Part shown: piece after piece, positions 1 through 8,835 of the stretch
How positions within the stretch are numbered: the stretch's first letter is position 1
Layout of the letters: the number at the start of each line of letters is the position of its first letter
Assembly (NCBI RefSeq): GCF_003670115.1
Contig: NZ_QQTY01000007.1
Span: forward strand, 62,001-126,000
Length of the DNA stretch: 64,000 bases
Reading direction: 5' to 3'
Source of the DNA: Natronorubrum halophilum
Lineage (GTDB): Archaea > Halobacteriota > Halobacteria > Halobacteriales > Natrialbaceae
The notes under the pieces: model-generated
Database searches by the model: none
Seen by the model: the letters and a program-made list of their open reading frames with translations, nothing else
Told to the model about the DNA's origin: nothing
Position numbers and translations under genes: made by a program

Positions 1-113
1 ACGTGATGGACGAACTCACGTCTGGAAGCCAACTCACTGAAAGCGACGTCACGGAGATCGCCAACAAGATCAACGAGAGCGCACACGACCGCGTCGAAGA
101 GAAGTTGGAGTAG
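1..113 (+). CDS. C-terminal end of a probable VapB-like antitoxin (partial)
   Basis: The reading frame is open from the left edge (codons begin at base 3) to a TAG at 111-113 and encodes an acidic, helical 36-residue tail containing LTESDVTEIANKIN. The PIN-domain gene starts 8 bases after the stop in the same direction, which is the usual antitoxin-toxin order. The DNA-binding N-terminus lies outside the window, so the family (SpoVT/AbrB, RHH or other) cannot be read. The antitoxin call rests on position next to the PIN gene. Confidence 0.55.
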   Translation, partial: VMDELTSGSQLTESDVTEIANKINESAHDRVEEKLE

Positions 114-121
114 TCCAGACG

Positions 122-538
122 ATGAAGTTGGTCGTCGACGCTAACGTCGTCATCTCCGCGCTCATCGCCGACTCGAAAACCCGCGAACTCATCGTTACGC
201 TCGAACCGGAGCTCCTGACACCCGAGTTCGTCCACGACGAAATCGAGAACTACACCGGTTTGATCGTCGAGAAATCCGGTATGAATCCGGAACGGGTCTT
301 GCAGTTCGTCGACCTTCTGTTCCAGTATATCGAGACCGTTCCCGCCGAGGAGTTCTACCCACACATCGAGGAGGCCGAAGCAGCGATCGGTGAGACCGAT
401 CCCGACGACGTGCTGTACGTCGCGTGTGCGCTCGCCGGTGGCGCGAACATTTGGAGCGACGACACAGATTTCGATGAGCAAGATGTCGTCGAGACGCATT
501 CGATGACCGACGTGATCGACTCGTTCGACACGCGCTAA
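122..538 (+). CDS. PIN-domain ribonuclease toxin, VapC-like
   Basis: This 138-residue protein has the size and layout of a PIN domain. MKLVVDANVVISALI places the first metal-binding Asp at D6. A mid-protein acidic residue lies near E35/E40, TDPDD (92-96) follows, and WSDDTDF (111-117) supplies the last Asp cluster. PIN proteins are Mg2+/Mn2+-dependent endoribonucleases; in VapBC pairs the toxin cuts tRNA or rRNA and is held inactive by the antitoxin. The gene follows the partial upstream gene by 8 bases, so the two are probably one transcript. All key acidic positions look present, so it should be active. The RNA target cannot be inferred. Confidence 0.8.
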   Translation: MKLVVDANVVISALIADSKTRELIVTLEPELLTPEFVHDEIENYTGLIVEKSGMNPERVLQFVDLLFQYIETVPAEEFYPHIEEAEAAIGETDPDDVLYVACALAGGANIWSDDTDFDEQDVVETHSMTDVIDSFDTR

Positions 539-742
539 CTGACCGGTACTTTACTAACGTGTACGGGGTCGTGGTTGTCGTACCGTTGGTGTAGTCGGGT
601 AACTATTCTGTTCCGATCTCTCACTCGAGGAAGGGGTGGATATGAAGGGGTATCCTGTGGAAGTCGTACTATCGGAAAGATTAACTAACGACGGACGTAT
701 CGGTTACGGTGAGAATAGACCTAAAGAACGTGACAGTACGCT

Positions 743-1582
743 ATGAACGATCACATCTCACGCCGCCGGTTTCTTGGAGCCAGTGCAGCAGTTACAGGAA
801 TTTCTCTAACAAGTCTCGGGAGTTTTTATTCGGCGGCCGCCGCAAGCGATGAGGTCCACGGCTTCGAAGCGAGCGGGATAGCGGGCGAAACCGCGATACT
901 TCCCTACCGACTATTCAAGCCCGACGACTATCGAGATGGCCGGCAGTTCCCGCTCGTACTTACTCTCCATGGAGCCGGGAAGCGCGGAACCAACAACAAA
1001 ATCCAGGTCTATAACAACGCGCTGATCTACTCTGATAGCCGAGTTCAATCGTTCCAGCCGACGTTCGTCGTCTCGCCACAGTGTCCCGACGGGAAGTCGT
1101 GGGTCGACGTCACTGGTTGGAATGAAGGAGCTCGCCCGCTTCGAGAGATGACGGACCCGATGGCGACGGTAGTCGAATTGCTCGATGATCTCATCGAGAC
1201 CTATCCGATTGACCCGGACCGGCAACATGTGGCTGGCTATTCGATGGGTGGGTACGGCACGTGGGATCTCATTTCGCGGTTCCCGGACCGGTTCGAGGCC
1301 GCAACGCCAATGTCGGGCGGTGGCGTCCCAGAACGCGCCGCAGAACTCGATGATGTCCGCGTGTGGGCGTTCCACGGCGAAGACGACCCGATAGTCCCCG
1401 TGAGAGGCACGCGAGAGAAGATCCGGGCCATGCAAGATGCCGGCCTCGAGCCCAAGTACACCGAGTTCACGGGTGTCGGACATACGGCGGATCCGGCACT
1501 CCGGACGGATGGACTCGCGGAATGGATGCTCCGAGATCCGGAAACGCCGCCAATCGCTCCACAGACGGGCATTGATAGCTAG
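743..1582 (+). CDS. TAT-exported alpha/beta hydrolase, PHB-depolymerase/LpqC-like esterase
   Basis: The 279-residue protein opens with a twin-arginine signal (SRRRFLGASAAVTG, residues 6-19) and an Ala-rich cleavage region near residues 31-34, so it is expected outside the membrane. The rest is an alpha/beta hydrolase: LTLHGAGKRG (73-82) is the oxyanion region, GYSMGG (165-170) carries nucleophile S167, and D215 in HGEDDPIVP and H247 in GVGHT complete the triad. This architecture matches the dienelactone hydrolase / poly(3-hydroxybutyrate) depolymerase-like group, which cleaves esters. The substrate is unknown; a feruloyl or acetyl-xylan esterase is equally possible. The gene stands alone. Confidence 0.8.
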   Translation: MNDHISRRRFLGASAAVTGISLTSLGSFYSAAAASDEVHGFEASGIAGETAILPYRLFKPDDYRDGRQFPLVLTLHGAGKRGTNNKIQVYNNALIYSDSRVQSFQPTFVVSPQCPDGKSWVDVTGWNEGARPLREMTDPMATVVELLDDLIETYPIDPDRQHVAGYSMGGYGTWDLISRFPDRFEAATPMSGGGVPERAAELDDVRVWAFHGEDDPIVPVRGTREKIRAMQDAGLEPKYTEFTGVGHTADPALRTDGLAEWMLRDPETPPIAPQTGIDS

Positions 1583-1670
1583 CTTTCGCCGTGGTGACGT
1601 CTACAGCCGGCGCGACAGGTTCGTGCTTCACTGACGATGTACCGCGATCCGTGTTGGACGACTATACCAG

Positions 1671-2267
1671 CTACTGTCCTCCCTGGTACTGCTCTCTGGA
1701 TATCGTATACCGGTGATGATCGACGACGTCTCCACCGAGACGAACTGTCGAGTTCCGAATGATCCCGTCGTATTGGCCGCCGTTCGTTTCGACGTACGTT
1801 TCGACGGCGCGCCGTGATTTCTCGTTCCCGTCTTCTACGGGTACCGCGACGAGATCGAGCGAGAGTCGCTCGAATGCGAGTCGACCATCGCGTGCGCGCT
1901 CCGCGGAGTATCCTCGGCCACAGAACTGTTTCCGTAGCCAGATCGCGGGTTTCCCGGTCATCGTCTCCTAATCGACGATGAGTCCTCCCGACCCAGCAAT
2001 CTTGCCGCCCCCGTCCTCGCCTTCCTTCGGTCGAATTACGTATTCGGCTCTGGTTCCCGCTTCCCACTGTTCTTCGAGTGAGTCGATGTACTCTTTCGTT
2101 TCTGTTACCGTCTCGTGAGCGTCCCAGGGTAGATATCGCGTCACTTCGGCGATCGAGTCTTGGTGGTGTGAACAATGGTGGTAGTACTCGAGTGCGTCGA
2201 CGTTTTCGTGGCATAGCTGTTCCAAGTCGAGACGGTCCGTCTCTATTGTTTCGGGAAAGAGTGGCAT
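1671..2267 (-). pseudogene. GNAT (RimJ/RimL-type) acetyltransferase interrupted by an in-frame TAG
   Basis: Reading leftward from the ATG at 2267, 99 codons give a typical GNAT N-terminal half (TDRLDLEQL, later GGKIAGSGGLIVD). A TAG codon then occurs at 1970-1968. The same frame continues without shift as ETMTGKPAIWLRKQF and RGYSAERARDGRLAF, the acetyl-CoA-binding half, ending near 1671. In relatives the position after GLIVD is usually an aromatic or aliphatic residue; TGG to TAG would be a single change. Seen directly: one frame, one stop, both halves recognisable. Inferred: a recent nonsense mutation or, less likely, recoding. If intact it would be about 197 residues and acetylate an amine, such as a ribosomal protein N-terminus. 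Confidence 0.75.
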
Positions 2268-2387
2268 GAACGAACGCGTGTCGTTCGGGACTTAGTTTCA
2301 ACGCTTCACCCCGCTTCCGTCCGTTCGTGTCGAGAGAACCGGCCACCGAACGAATCCGATCCGGATCGTTGTACGGGCGGCTGTGGG

Positions 2388-3497
2388 TTAGTTGGGCGTC
2401 AGCGACTCGAGTTCCGGTTCCGGAGTGGTCGCGTCGAACTGTTGGTGGAGTATGCTGACGATCCGTTGGCCGGCTGAGCCATCTCCGTAGGGATAGGGGT
2501 TAGAATTCGGCTCCTGATCGGTCTGTAGAGCGTTCCGAATGCGATCGGTGTTCGGGCCGACGAGTTCGTTCCAGCCGCAGTCGACGGTCTCCGTCCACTC
2601 GGTCTCCTCCCGAAGCGTAACACAGGGCGTCTCGAGGAAGAACGCCTCCTTTTGCACGCCGCCGGAATCCGTGACGACGCGTTCGGCGGTATCGAGTAGC
2701 CGAACGAAGTCGAGATATCCCTGCGGCTCGATGATCTCGAGGTCGTCGGCCGCCCGCTCCCAGAGTCCGTACTCCTCGAGTTTGGCAACGGTTCGTGGAT
2801 GAGCGGGGAACACCACCGGAAGCGATGCGCTCGAAAGTCCGTCGAGAATCGCCTCGAGGTTCGCTCGCTGATCGGTGTTGCTCTGTCGGTGGACGGTGGC
2901 GAGGATGAACTCGTCCGCGGAAATCCCAAGATCCTCGAGGACCGTTGACTGCGTTGCGACCCGCTCTCGGACCGCCAGAATGTTGTCGTACATCACGTCG
3001 CCGGTCCAGTAAACGCCGTCCGTGATCCCCTCGCCTGCGAGGGTTTCGACCGCGCGCTCGCTCGGGGCGAAACAGAGATCCGACGCGTGATCCGTCAGCA
3101 CGCGGTTGATCTCTTCCGGCATCTCGCGGTTGTAACTCCGGAGACCCGCCTCGACGTGTGCGACGCAGACGTCACACTTCGAGCCGACGATTGCCCCTGC
3201 CAGCGTCGAGTTCGTGTCGCCGTAGAGCAACAGCACGTCCGGGTCGGTGTCCTCGACGATGGGTTCGATCGCCGCGATCATCTTCGCCGTCTGGCGGCCG
3301 TGAGTGTCCGATTTGACGCCGAGATTGTGGTCGGGTTCGGGAATGCCGAGTTCCTCGAAGAAGACGTCCGACAGTTCCTCGTCGTAGTGTTGGCCGGTGT
3401 GGATCAGAATCTCTTCCCCGACCGATCTGAGCTCCCGCGAAACGACCGCAGCCTTGATGAACTGCGGTCGAGCGCCGACGATGGAACAGACCCGCAT
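2388..3497 (-). CDS. wecB: UDP-N-acetylglucosamine 2-epimerase (non-hydrolysing)
   Basis: This 369-residue protein has the full WecB/MnaA signature. MRVCSIVGARPQFIK is the N-terminal UDP-sugar loop, GDTNS (93-97) and HVEAGLRS (114-121) hold the catalytic Asp and Glu, and MPEEINR (126-132), HRQSN, HPRT and DSGGVQKEA follow. It interconverts UDP-GlcNAc and UDP-ManNAc in the cytoplasm, the entry to ManNAc or mannosaminuronate units of cell-surface glycans. Its ATG overlaps by one base the stop of the upstream DUF354 gene, so both are co-transcribed. The length equals the family norm. The haloarchaeal HRQSN replaces the more common HRREN, a minor variation. Confidence 0.95.
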   Translation of the reverse strand: MRVCSIVGARPQFIKAAVVSRELRSVGEEILIHTGQHYDEELSDVFFEELGIPEPDHNLGVKSDTHGRQTAKMIAAIEPIVEDTDPDVLLLYGDTNSTLAGAIVGSKCDVCVAHVEAGLRSYNREMPEEINRVLTDHASDLCFAPSERAVETLAGEGITDGVYWTGDVMYDNILAVRERVATQSTVLEDLGISADEFILATVHRQSNTDQRANLEAILDGLSSASLPVVFPAHPRTVAKLEEYGLWERAADDLEIIEPQGYLDFVRLLDTAERVVTDSGGVQKEAFFLETPCVTLREETEWTETVDCGWNELVGPNTDRIRNALQTDQEPNSNPYPYGDGSAGQRIVSILHQQFDATTPEPELESLTPN

Positions 3498-4573
3498 CAG
3501 CGCACCTCCGTGGCGGCACCGGCGACTGGTTTCGTCTGTGTTCCACCGCAGGAGACGGCGATGTTACAGAGCAGTTCCGTCAGGTTATCCATATCCTCGA
3601 CGTACGCGTTGCGACGCTGTTCCCACGTTTCAGCGGTCGAATCGTCCGCGAGGAGCGTTTGGGATTGTTCGAGCACCTCGTCGAACGTTCGCAGATTCTT
3701 GATGAGCCCCTGTTCTTCGAGCTCCAGGAAGTTCCCCATATCCGACTCACCGACGAACGAGTTCGACCGAATCGCGGGCGTGCCAAGTAACGCGGCTTCC
3801 GTTACCATCGTCTGCGTATCCGCAACCAGCAACTTGGCCTCCGCCAGCGCGTCGTGCATTCTTGCGGGGTGGAGATCGAACGACCGTGCCGCCGTTTCGT
3901 CGAGTGATAGCTTTCCGCCTTCGTCGGAGACGAAGACGGTGGCATACTCCGACAGCGTCGAGAGGAGTTGACGACGCTCCTCGAGCGAGAAGCCCTTTCT
4001 CCCGACGTCGTGATGGCCGTTAAACGCGTTAAACCGGACGATGACGTACGGCTCGTCCTGATCGACACCGAGTGCGTCGCGAACTGACGGATCGGGTTCG
4101 AATATGTCCGGGTGAAGATACGCGGATTCCGTGACGCCGTCGAACCGGTAGTGTTTATCGCCGAGGTCTTTCCGAAAGGCGTTCGGCGTGAGAATCGCCC
4201 GAACGAACGGTCGAGCGATACGGTGGTCGAGCGAAGGCTCCGAATCCAGCACGGCGATCGCAGGCGTCTGCGAGAAGAGACCCGCAGCCGCTGCATACGG
4301 TCCTTTCCCGAAAATGACGTCGGGATCGAACTGCCGGGCTCGACGAGCGATTCTGTAGAGATGCGAGGGTAGCTCCCACGCCAGGGAGTGAAGCGACTCG
4401 CTGCGATCGCCATAGGTTTCGTAGGGCAGGCCGTAGTAAGAGAGGAGGGTTTCGGTGAACTCGTCGCTTCTGGCGAACACGAGAACCTCGTGGCCTTGCT
4501 CCTCGAGGTGATTGGCCGCATGCTTGTACAGATGGACGTGAGCGGGTGTATTATTGAATATTAAACATTTCAT
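3497..4573 (-). CDS. DUF354-family, glycosyltransferase-like protein
   Basis: The 358-residue protein begins MKCLIFNNTPAHVHLYKH, a GT-B-like N-terminal Rossmann start. I chose the ATG at 4573 over a GTG three codons upstream. Later blocks DPDVIFGKGPYAAAAG, LDSEP, VIVRFNAFNGHHD and DTQTMVTEAALLGTPAIRSNSF match the DUF354 family, whose members resemble WecB and MurG and are found in archaeal polysaccharide clusters. The C-terminal TEAALLGTPAI block resembles the nucleotide-sugar-binding region of GT-B enzymes. It is translationally coupled to wecB, so it may use or make the WecB product. The acceptor and the exact reaction are not known. Confidence 0.8.
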   Translation of the reverse strand: MKCLIFNNTPAHVHLYKHAANHLEEQGHEVLVFARSDEFTETLLSYYGLPYETYGDRSESLHSLAWELPSHLYRIARRARQFDPDVIFGKGPYAAAAGLFSQTPAIAVLDSEPSLDHRIARPFVRAILTPNAFRKDLGDKHYRFDGVTESAYLHPDIFEPDPSVRDALGVDQDEPYVIVRFNAFNGHHDVGRKGFSLEERRQLLSTLSEYATVFVSDEGGKLSLDETAARSFDLHPARMHDALAEAKLLVADTQTMVTEAALLGTPAIRSNSFVGESDMGNFLELEEQGLIKNLRTFDEVLEQSQTLLADDSTAETWEQRRNAYVEDMDNLTELLCNIAVSCGGTQTKPVAGAATEVR

Positions 4574-5396
4574 TGATAACACCTGATATGACGACTATTT
4601 TTTTACTGGTAGATCATATTGTTATAGCTGTCATAAAAAATGGATCTTCTGTTCGTCGGAGATACTGTACTCTGTACGTGAACATAACCGGGATGGACGG
4701 AAACGCTGCTACTTCAGCGGCCCCGACTACCGTCACCTGTGGAATAACGGGCAAAAATCGAAATAACATACCTATACCTGTAGAAAATCTGCAGAATGAT
4801 TGAGGTACAGTCAAGTATCGTCGAAATATTGGACCCCTCGAGACGAAGCTTTTAACCGAAAATCGGTCCGCTTGCTCTCCGAAATCCGGATTTTCATTCC
4901 TCGTTATTCTACTGCACTATACACTCACGAACCAACTATTATCAGAAATAGTATAGGGATCTTCTAGGTAATTATCTATAGAAAGACAGTAATTGAATAG
5001 GGATAGTTGCTCGCAGACACCCAGTCAAAAGCCGTTTACTTCGTTTCGGGAGAGCGATATCGGTCGAGGAACCACTAACCGAGAGCGTCCGAAAACAGTC
5101 TACTGCTCGAATCGATTACGCATAGACGCTTCCGCCGATAGACCGACGCCGAGCCCGGATGGTAGCGAGAACGCGACGAGACCGCGTTCACCGGATACCT
5201 ATTATCTCTCGTGGACCCTCGCTTACTCGATCGATTCGGGCAGTTCCCGACAAGAGGATTCGCCCCCAAATTTCGGGACGAACCGTCGAAAGTCGCCGAC
5301 TACGACCCACACTCTCGAGAAGGGACTATCGTCCGGCGGTGGGTTTCGTTCGGTCGTCGAAATTCACGTCGTGGCTCGAGCAAAGATGTTCGTGGA
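4574..5396. other. 823-bp intergenic region without a supported gene
   Basis: This stretch is clearly richer in A/T than its surroundings, especially 4574-5010 (T-run at 4594-4600 and several A/T tracts near 4900-4990). Open frames on either strand show no recognisable domain and have poor codon composition. It separates the DUF354-wecB pair from the CBS-SDR gene, so it probably holds the promoter for the pair (A/T-rich block 4574-4625). It could also be the scar of a lost gene; a short frame near 4640-4760 contains SGPDYRHLWNNG, but I could not tie it to a family. Confidence 0.5.
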
Positions 5397-6860
5397 CTAC
5401 ACTCCGCCTGGGTGGAGTTTCTCTTGTGAGTGCTCGGGCGTCGTCTCGCACGTTTCGAGGACGGTAGTCGTGTTTTCGAAGCTCGGTGCCTGCTCGAGGG
5501 TCTCGTAGTTGTTGTACCTGGTTGCGGTGACGTCGCCGTAGCGATCGGATTCGAAGGCCTCTCGCAACTCGAGACAGTGGTCGCGAACCGTTCGTTCGGG
5601 TTCGAAGCCGAGCTCCGTTCGGATCTTCTCGAACTCGACGCGATAGCTCCGTTCGTCGGTGAGTTCGTCGCGGTACTCGATCGACGCCTCGGGAAAACAG
5701 TCAGCGACGATGGTTGCGAGTTCGTCGATTCGGTAGTTCTGCCGGTTCGAGCCGACGTTGAAGACGGTATCGGCGACGTCTTCTATCGGGGCGGTCAGAC
5801 ACTCGACGTACGCCCGGGCAGCGTCGGCGACGTGCACGTTCGGTCGGTACTGGTCGCCACCAAAGACCGGAATGACGTCTTTCGAGTGTGCTTTGACGGG
5901 GAGGATGTTGCCGACGAGATCGAACCGCATCCGCGGTGAATGACCATAGATCGTCGCCATTCGAAGGATCGTAGGCGAGAAGTGATCGTCGGCGAGGTCA
6001 TGGAGCACGCGTTCGGATTGAATCTTCAGACGAGCGTACAGCGAAACGGGATTACGCTGGGCCTCCTCCGAAAGCCGCTTCGATTCGGCTACCGATCGGC
6101 CGTAGACACTACACGTCGAGGCGAAGACGAAGCGATTGATCTGGTGGTACTTGCAGATCGAAGCCAACAACCGTGTCGAATGAAGGTTGTACTCGAGGGT
6201 TTTCTCCGCGTCGATTTCGGAGGCCGGATCGCCGACGATTCCGCCGAGGTGAACCACGGCGTCGACGCCGTCGATCGCATGGAGGATTGTGCTGGCGGAT
6301 CGGGCATCCCCCTCGATGAGCGTGAATCGATCGGTACTCGCGAGATCGGTGATTCCCGTCTCGCCATACAACAGCGGATCGAGAACACGGACATCGAAAC
6401 CGTCGTCGAGGAGCTGACGGCACAACACCGAGCCGAGATATCCCGCACCGCCGACGACGAGAACCGTCTCGGCGCTGGCCGAATCCCGCTCGGTCCCGCG
6501 TGACGCGGTATCGGATAGGTCGACGCCCGTAACGTCGATGACACGGTTATCCTCGTCGATCACCGGTGCGACGATTGTCTCATCGTCTCGAGTGCTACTG
6601 TGGTCGTCTGCTGTCCCGTCGACCGTCCGAACGGCACCGTTCGCATCGACGATAATCGGATTCTCGTCGACGACGGCTGATACCGACGTATCGGGCGTGA
6701 CACCGTCAAGCAACTTCCGTCTGAGTCGTTCGTCCGTTGTAGTTCCAACGAGTCGGTTCTCGTCGTCGACGATAACGATTCCACTCGACTCGGATCGATC
6801 GATCCGCGTTATCGCGTCACGAATCGTCATCCGCGAATCGGCTGTGGCTGGCCATCTCAT
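5397..6860 (-). CDS. CBS-domain pair fused to an NAD-dependent sugar epimerase/dehydratase (SDR)
   Basis: The ATG at 6860 (MRWPATADSRMTI) gives 487 residues; the only in-frame start upstream is a TTG three codons away. Residues 1-115 are a CBS pair: MTIRDAI, SSGIVIVDDENRLVGTTTDE, VSAVVDENPI, then a shortened second repeat ending APVIDEDNRVIDVTG. That arrangement is the one normally found in front of sugar-nucleotide transferases. After a Ser/Asp linker, residues 132-480 are an extended SDR: GGAGYLGS (137-144) binds NAD, STCSVYG (248-254) has the catalytic Ser/Thr, and Y275-ARL-K279 is the YxxxK pair. CBS pairs bind adenine nucleotides, so nucleotide control of the epimerase is an inference. 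The gene lies between the wecB pair and the DegT aminotransferase on the same strand. Confidence 0.85.
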   Translation of the reverse strand: MRWPATADSRMTIRDAITRIDRSESSGIVIVDDENRLVGTTTDERLRRKLLDGVTPDTSVSAVVDENPIIVDANGAVRTVDGTADDHSSTRDDETIVAPVIDEDNRVIDVTGVDLSDTASRGTERDSASAETVLVVGGAGYLGSVLCRQLLDDGFDVRVLDPLLYGETGITDLASTDRFTLIEGDARSASTILHAIDGVDAVVHLGGIVGDPASEIDAEKTLEYNLHSTRLLASICKYHQINRFVFASTCSVYGRSVAESKRLSEEAQRNPVSLYARLKIQSERVLHDLADDHFSPTILRMATIYGHSPRMRFDLVGNILPVKAHSKDVIPVFGGDQYRPNVHVADAARAYVECLTAPIEDVADTVFNVGSNRQNYRIDELATIVADCFPEASIEYRDELTDERSYRVEFEKIRTELGFEPERTVRDHCLELREAFESDRYGDVTATRYNNYETLEQAPSFENTTTVLETCETTPEHSQEKLHPGGV

Positions 6861-7063
6861 GATTATCAATCGACGTCAACTGCAACACTGCTCTCAGAGT
6901 TGACGCTCGACGATCTATTCACCCAATCTGGACGGTCCCCCTTTGTTATGGGTCGGTTGGTGACAGTCGCCTGAATATTCACACGCTGCGGTGACCGTCA
7001 CGAACGGGATCCGTGTTCGAATAACCCTCCGAACGAATCCGCAACACCGATCGACAGAAACTG

Positions 7064-8239
7064 TTACACCTCCGAGAGCTCCGAGTCGATCGCACTCCTC
7101 GGACGGCCGCGTTCGACGCCAGCACTGACGCCGGCTGTGATTCGATCGATCTCGTCCCCGGTCAGGTTCGGATGGATCGGAAGCGAGAGTACTCGACCCA
7201 TGACCGCTTCCGTTACGGGGAACGCTCCGGGCTCGTAACCGTACTCCTCGCGGTAGGCGCGCGTAAGGTGCACGCACGGGTCCCAGTACACTTTCGATGC
7301 GATTCCCCGCTGCGATAGGGTGTCGATAACGGTCTCTCTGTCGACTGTTTCACTGAGAGTAACCGTATAGAGCTGGTACACGTGATTTCCGCGACCGGCT
7401 GCAGTATGCGGTGTGACCCCTTCGACGTCGGCGAATCCGTCGGAGAGTTGCGTTGCAACGCGTCGACGACGTTCGATATGGTCGTCGACCTTCGTTAGCT
7501 GAGCACAGCCGATGCTGGCGACGAGATCCGACATTCGGACGTTCGTCCCGAGGCCGACGTACTCTCCGCTGTCGCTCGAGACGAAGTACTCGGACGAGGT
7601 ACGGCCGTGCGACCGAAACTGCTCGACCCGGCGTGCGATGTCGTCGTCGTCGGTAACGATCGCGCCGCCTTCGCCGGTCGGCAGGATCTTGTTCTGGCAG
7701 AAACTGAGCGCGGCAGCGTCGCCGAAGGTCCCCAGCGCCTGACCGCGATACTCTGCTCCAAAGGCCTCGGCAGCGTCCTCGATCAACGGGACACCAGCGT
7801 CGGCAGCGATCTCGACGAGCGCGTCGATCTGACACGCGCAGCCGTAAGGGTGGATCGGCAGGATCGCCGCCGTCTCGTCGCTTACCTTCGCTGTGACGCA
7901 CTCGGGGTCGAGCCCGTACGTTTCGCGTTCGATATCCGCAAACACCGGTCGTGCCCCGACGAGTCGAACGGCGTTCGCTGTTGCGATGAACGTAAATGAG
8001 GGGACGATTACCTCGTCACCCTCACCGACGCCGTGGGCCGTCAACGCAGCGACCAGTGCGGTCGTACCCGAGTTGACGGTGATCGCGTGGTCGACGCCCA
8101 GGTACGACTCGAGCCCGCTCTCGAATCGGTCGATGTACGGCCCGTTTGCCCAGTAGGAACCCCGCGTGATCGAATCGACGGCGTTCGCGACGTCGTCTTC
8201 ATCCCACGGAATCTCGAACAATGGGATCTCAGTACTCAT
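7064..8239 (-). CDS. DegT/DnrJ/EryC1/StrS sugar aminotransferase
   Basis: This 391-residue PLP enzyme starts MSTEIPLFEIPWDE. VNSGTTAL (55-62), EVIVPSFTFIATANA (76-90) and LIEDAAEAFGA (152-162, Asp that binds the PLP pyridine nitrogen) precede SFCQNKILPTGEGG, in which K184 is the PLP Schiff-base lysine. The family transfers an amino group from Glu or Gln to a nucleotide-linked 3- or 4-keto sugar. Next to the SDR fusion, it would fit a ketosugar-to-aminosugar step for an S-layer N-glycan or exopolysaccharide. The gap of about 200 bases before the SDR gene suggests a separate promoter. A minority of the family are dehydratases, but those lack this Lys. Confidence 0.92.
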   Translation of the reverse strand: MSTEIPLFEIPWDEDDVANAVDSITRGSYWANGPYIDRFESGLESYLGVDHAITVNSGTTALVAALTAHGVGEGDEVIVPSFTFIATANAVRLVGARPVFADIERETYGLDPECVTAKVSDETAAILPIHPYGCACQIDALVEIAADAGVPLIEDAAEAFGAEYRGQALGTFGDAAALSFCQNKILPTGEGGAIVTDDDDIARRVEQFRSHGRTSSEYFVSSDSGEYVGLGTNVRMSDLVASIGCAQLTKVDDHIERRRRVATQLSDGFADVEGVTPHTAAGRGNHVYQLYTVTLSETVDRETVIDTLSQRGIASKVYWDPCVHLTRAYREEYGYEPGAFPVTEAVMGRVLSLPIHPNLTGDEIDRITAGVSAGVERGRPRSAIDSELSEV

Positions 8240-8445
8240 CGAGAAGGGGGTTTGCGGGGCAGCCGATTAAGTAGCCGTCTGTTACCTTCAAGAAGGGGGT
8301 GATTTCCTCGATGACTGTACTTCAGTATGATTGACGTCTCGACCGCGACGAACGGTACTCGACGACGGATAACTCCGGAGCCCAGCGCGATCAGCCGGTC
8401 TCATCGTCGTTTCGACTGGAATCGCCTCTCCACCGCGAACTGCGA

Positions 8446-8835
8446 TCACAGGTCGGGACCCGGAACGACGACGACCGGCAGCGGTGCGTTCTCGAGCAGT
8501 TTTCGTGCGGTGGAACCGACAGTTTTCGGTGTGTTGGAGGTGCCGCTGTACGGGGTGATAACGATTTCGTCGGCATCGACCGCGCTTGCGGCCTCGAGGA
8601 GTTCCGCGGCCGGATCACCGGCGTCCGTTCGACGTTCCGTGTCCACGGTGCCGACGGTCGTGAGTCTGACGGGGGCGACGTTTAGCGCCTCCTGTGCATC
8701 CCGCCGTGCGGTGGCATCCGCGGTCGGCGTGACGGCCACGACGGTTACGGTATCGTCGCTCGTCGCTCGTTCGTCGAGATAGTCACAGATTGCCGCCGTC
8801 GTGTGAACGGATACCGTACCTACAAGATAGTGCAT
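8446..8835 (-). CDS. Universal stress protein (UspA family)
   Basis: The 129-residue single-domain protein begins with a hydrophobic beta strand (MHYLVGTVSVHT) and ends KLLENAPLPVVVVPGPDL, the typical UspA last strand. DEIVITPYSGTSNTPKTVGSTARKLL is the position of the ATP-binding G-2x-G-9x-G(S/T) loop. Here the loop is atypical (YSGTSNTPKTVGSTA), so ATP binding is uncertain. USP proteins in haloarchaea are small cytoplasmic stress or signalling proteins. The gene is transcribed alone and its promoter should lie just above 8835. Confidence 0.85.
   Translation of the reverse strand: MHYLVGTVSVHTTAAICDYLDERATSDDTVTVVAVTPTADATARRDAQEALNVAPVRLTTVGTVDTERRTDAGDPAAELLEAASAVDADEIVITPYSGTSNTPKTVGSTARKLLENAPLPVVVVPGPDL

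Noticed and set aside
911-1483. Minus-strand frame across the esterase gene
   Set aside because: No motif; the plus strand has the TAT signal and full catalytic triad.
4573-4814. Short frames on both strands in the A/T-rich gap
   Set aside because: Unusual codon use, no homology pattern; likely non-coding.
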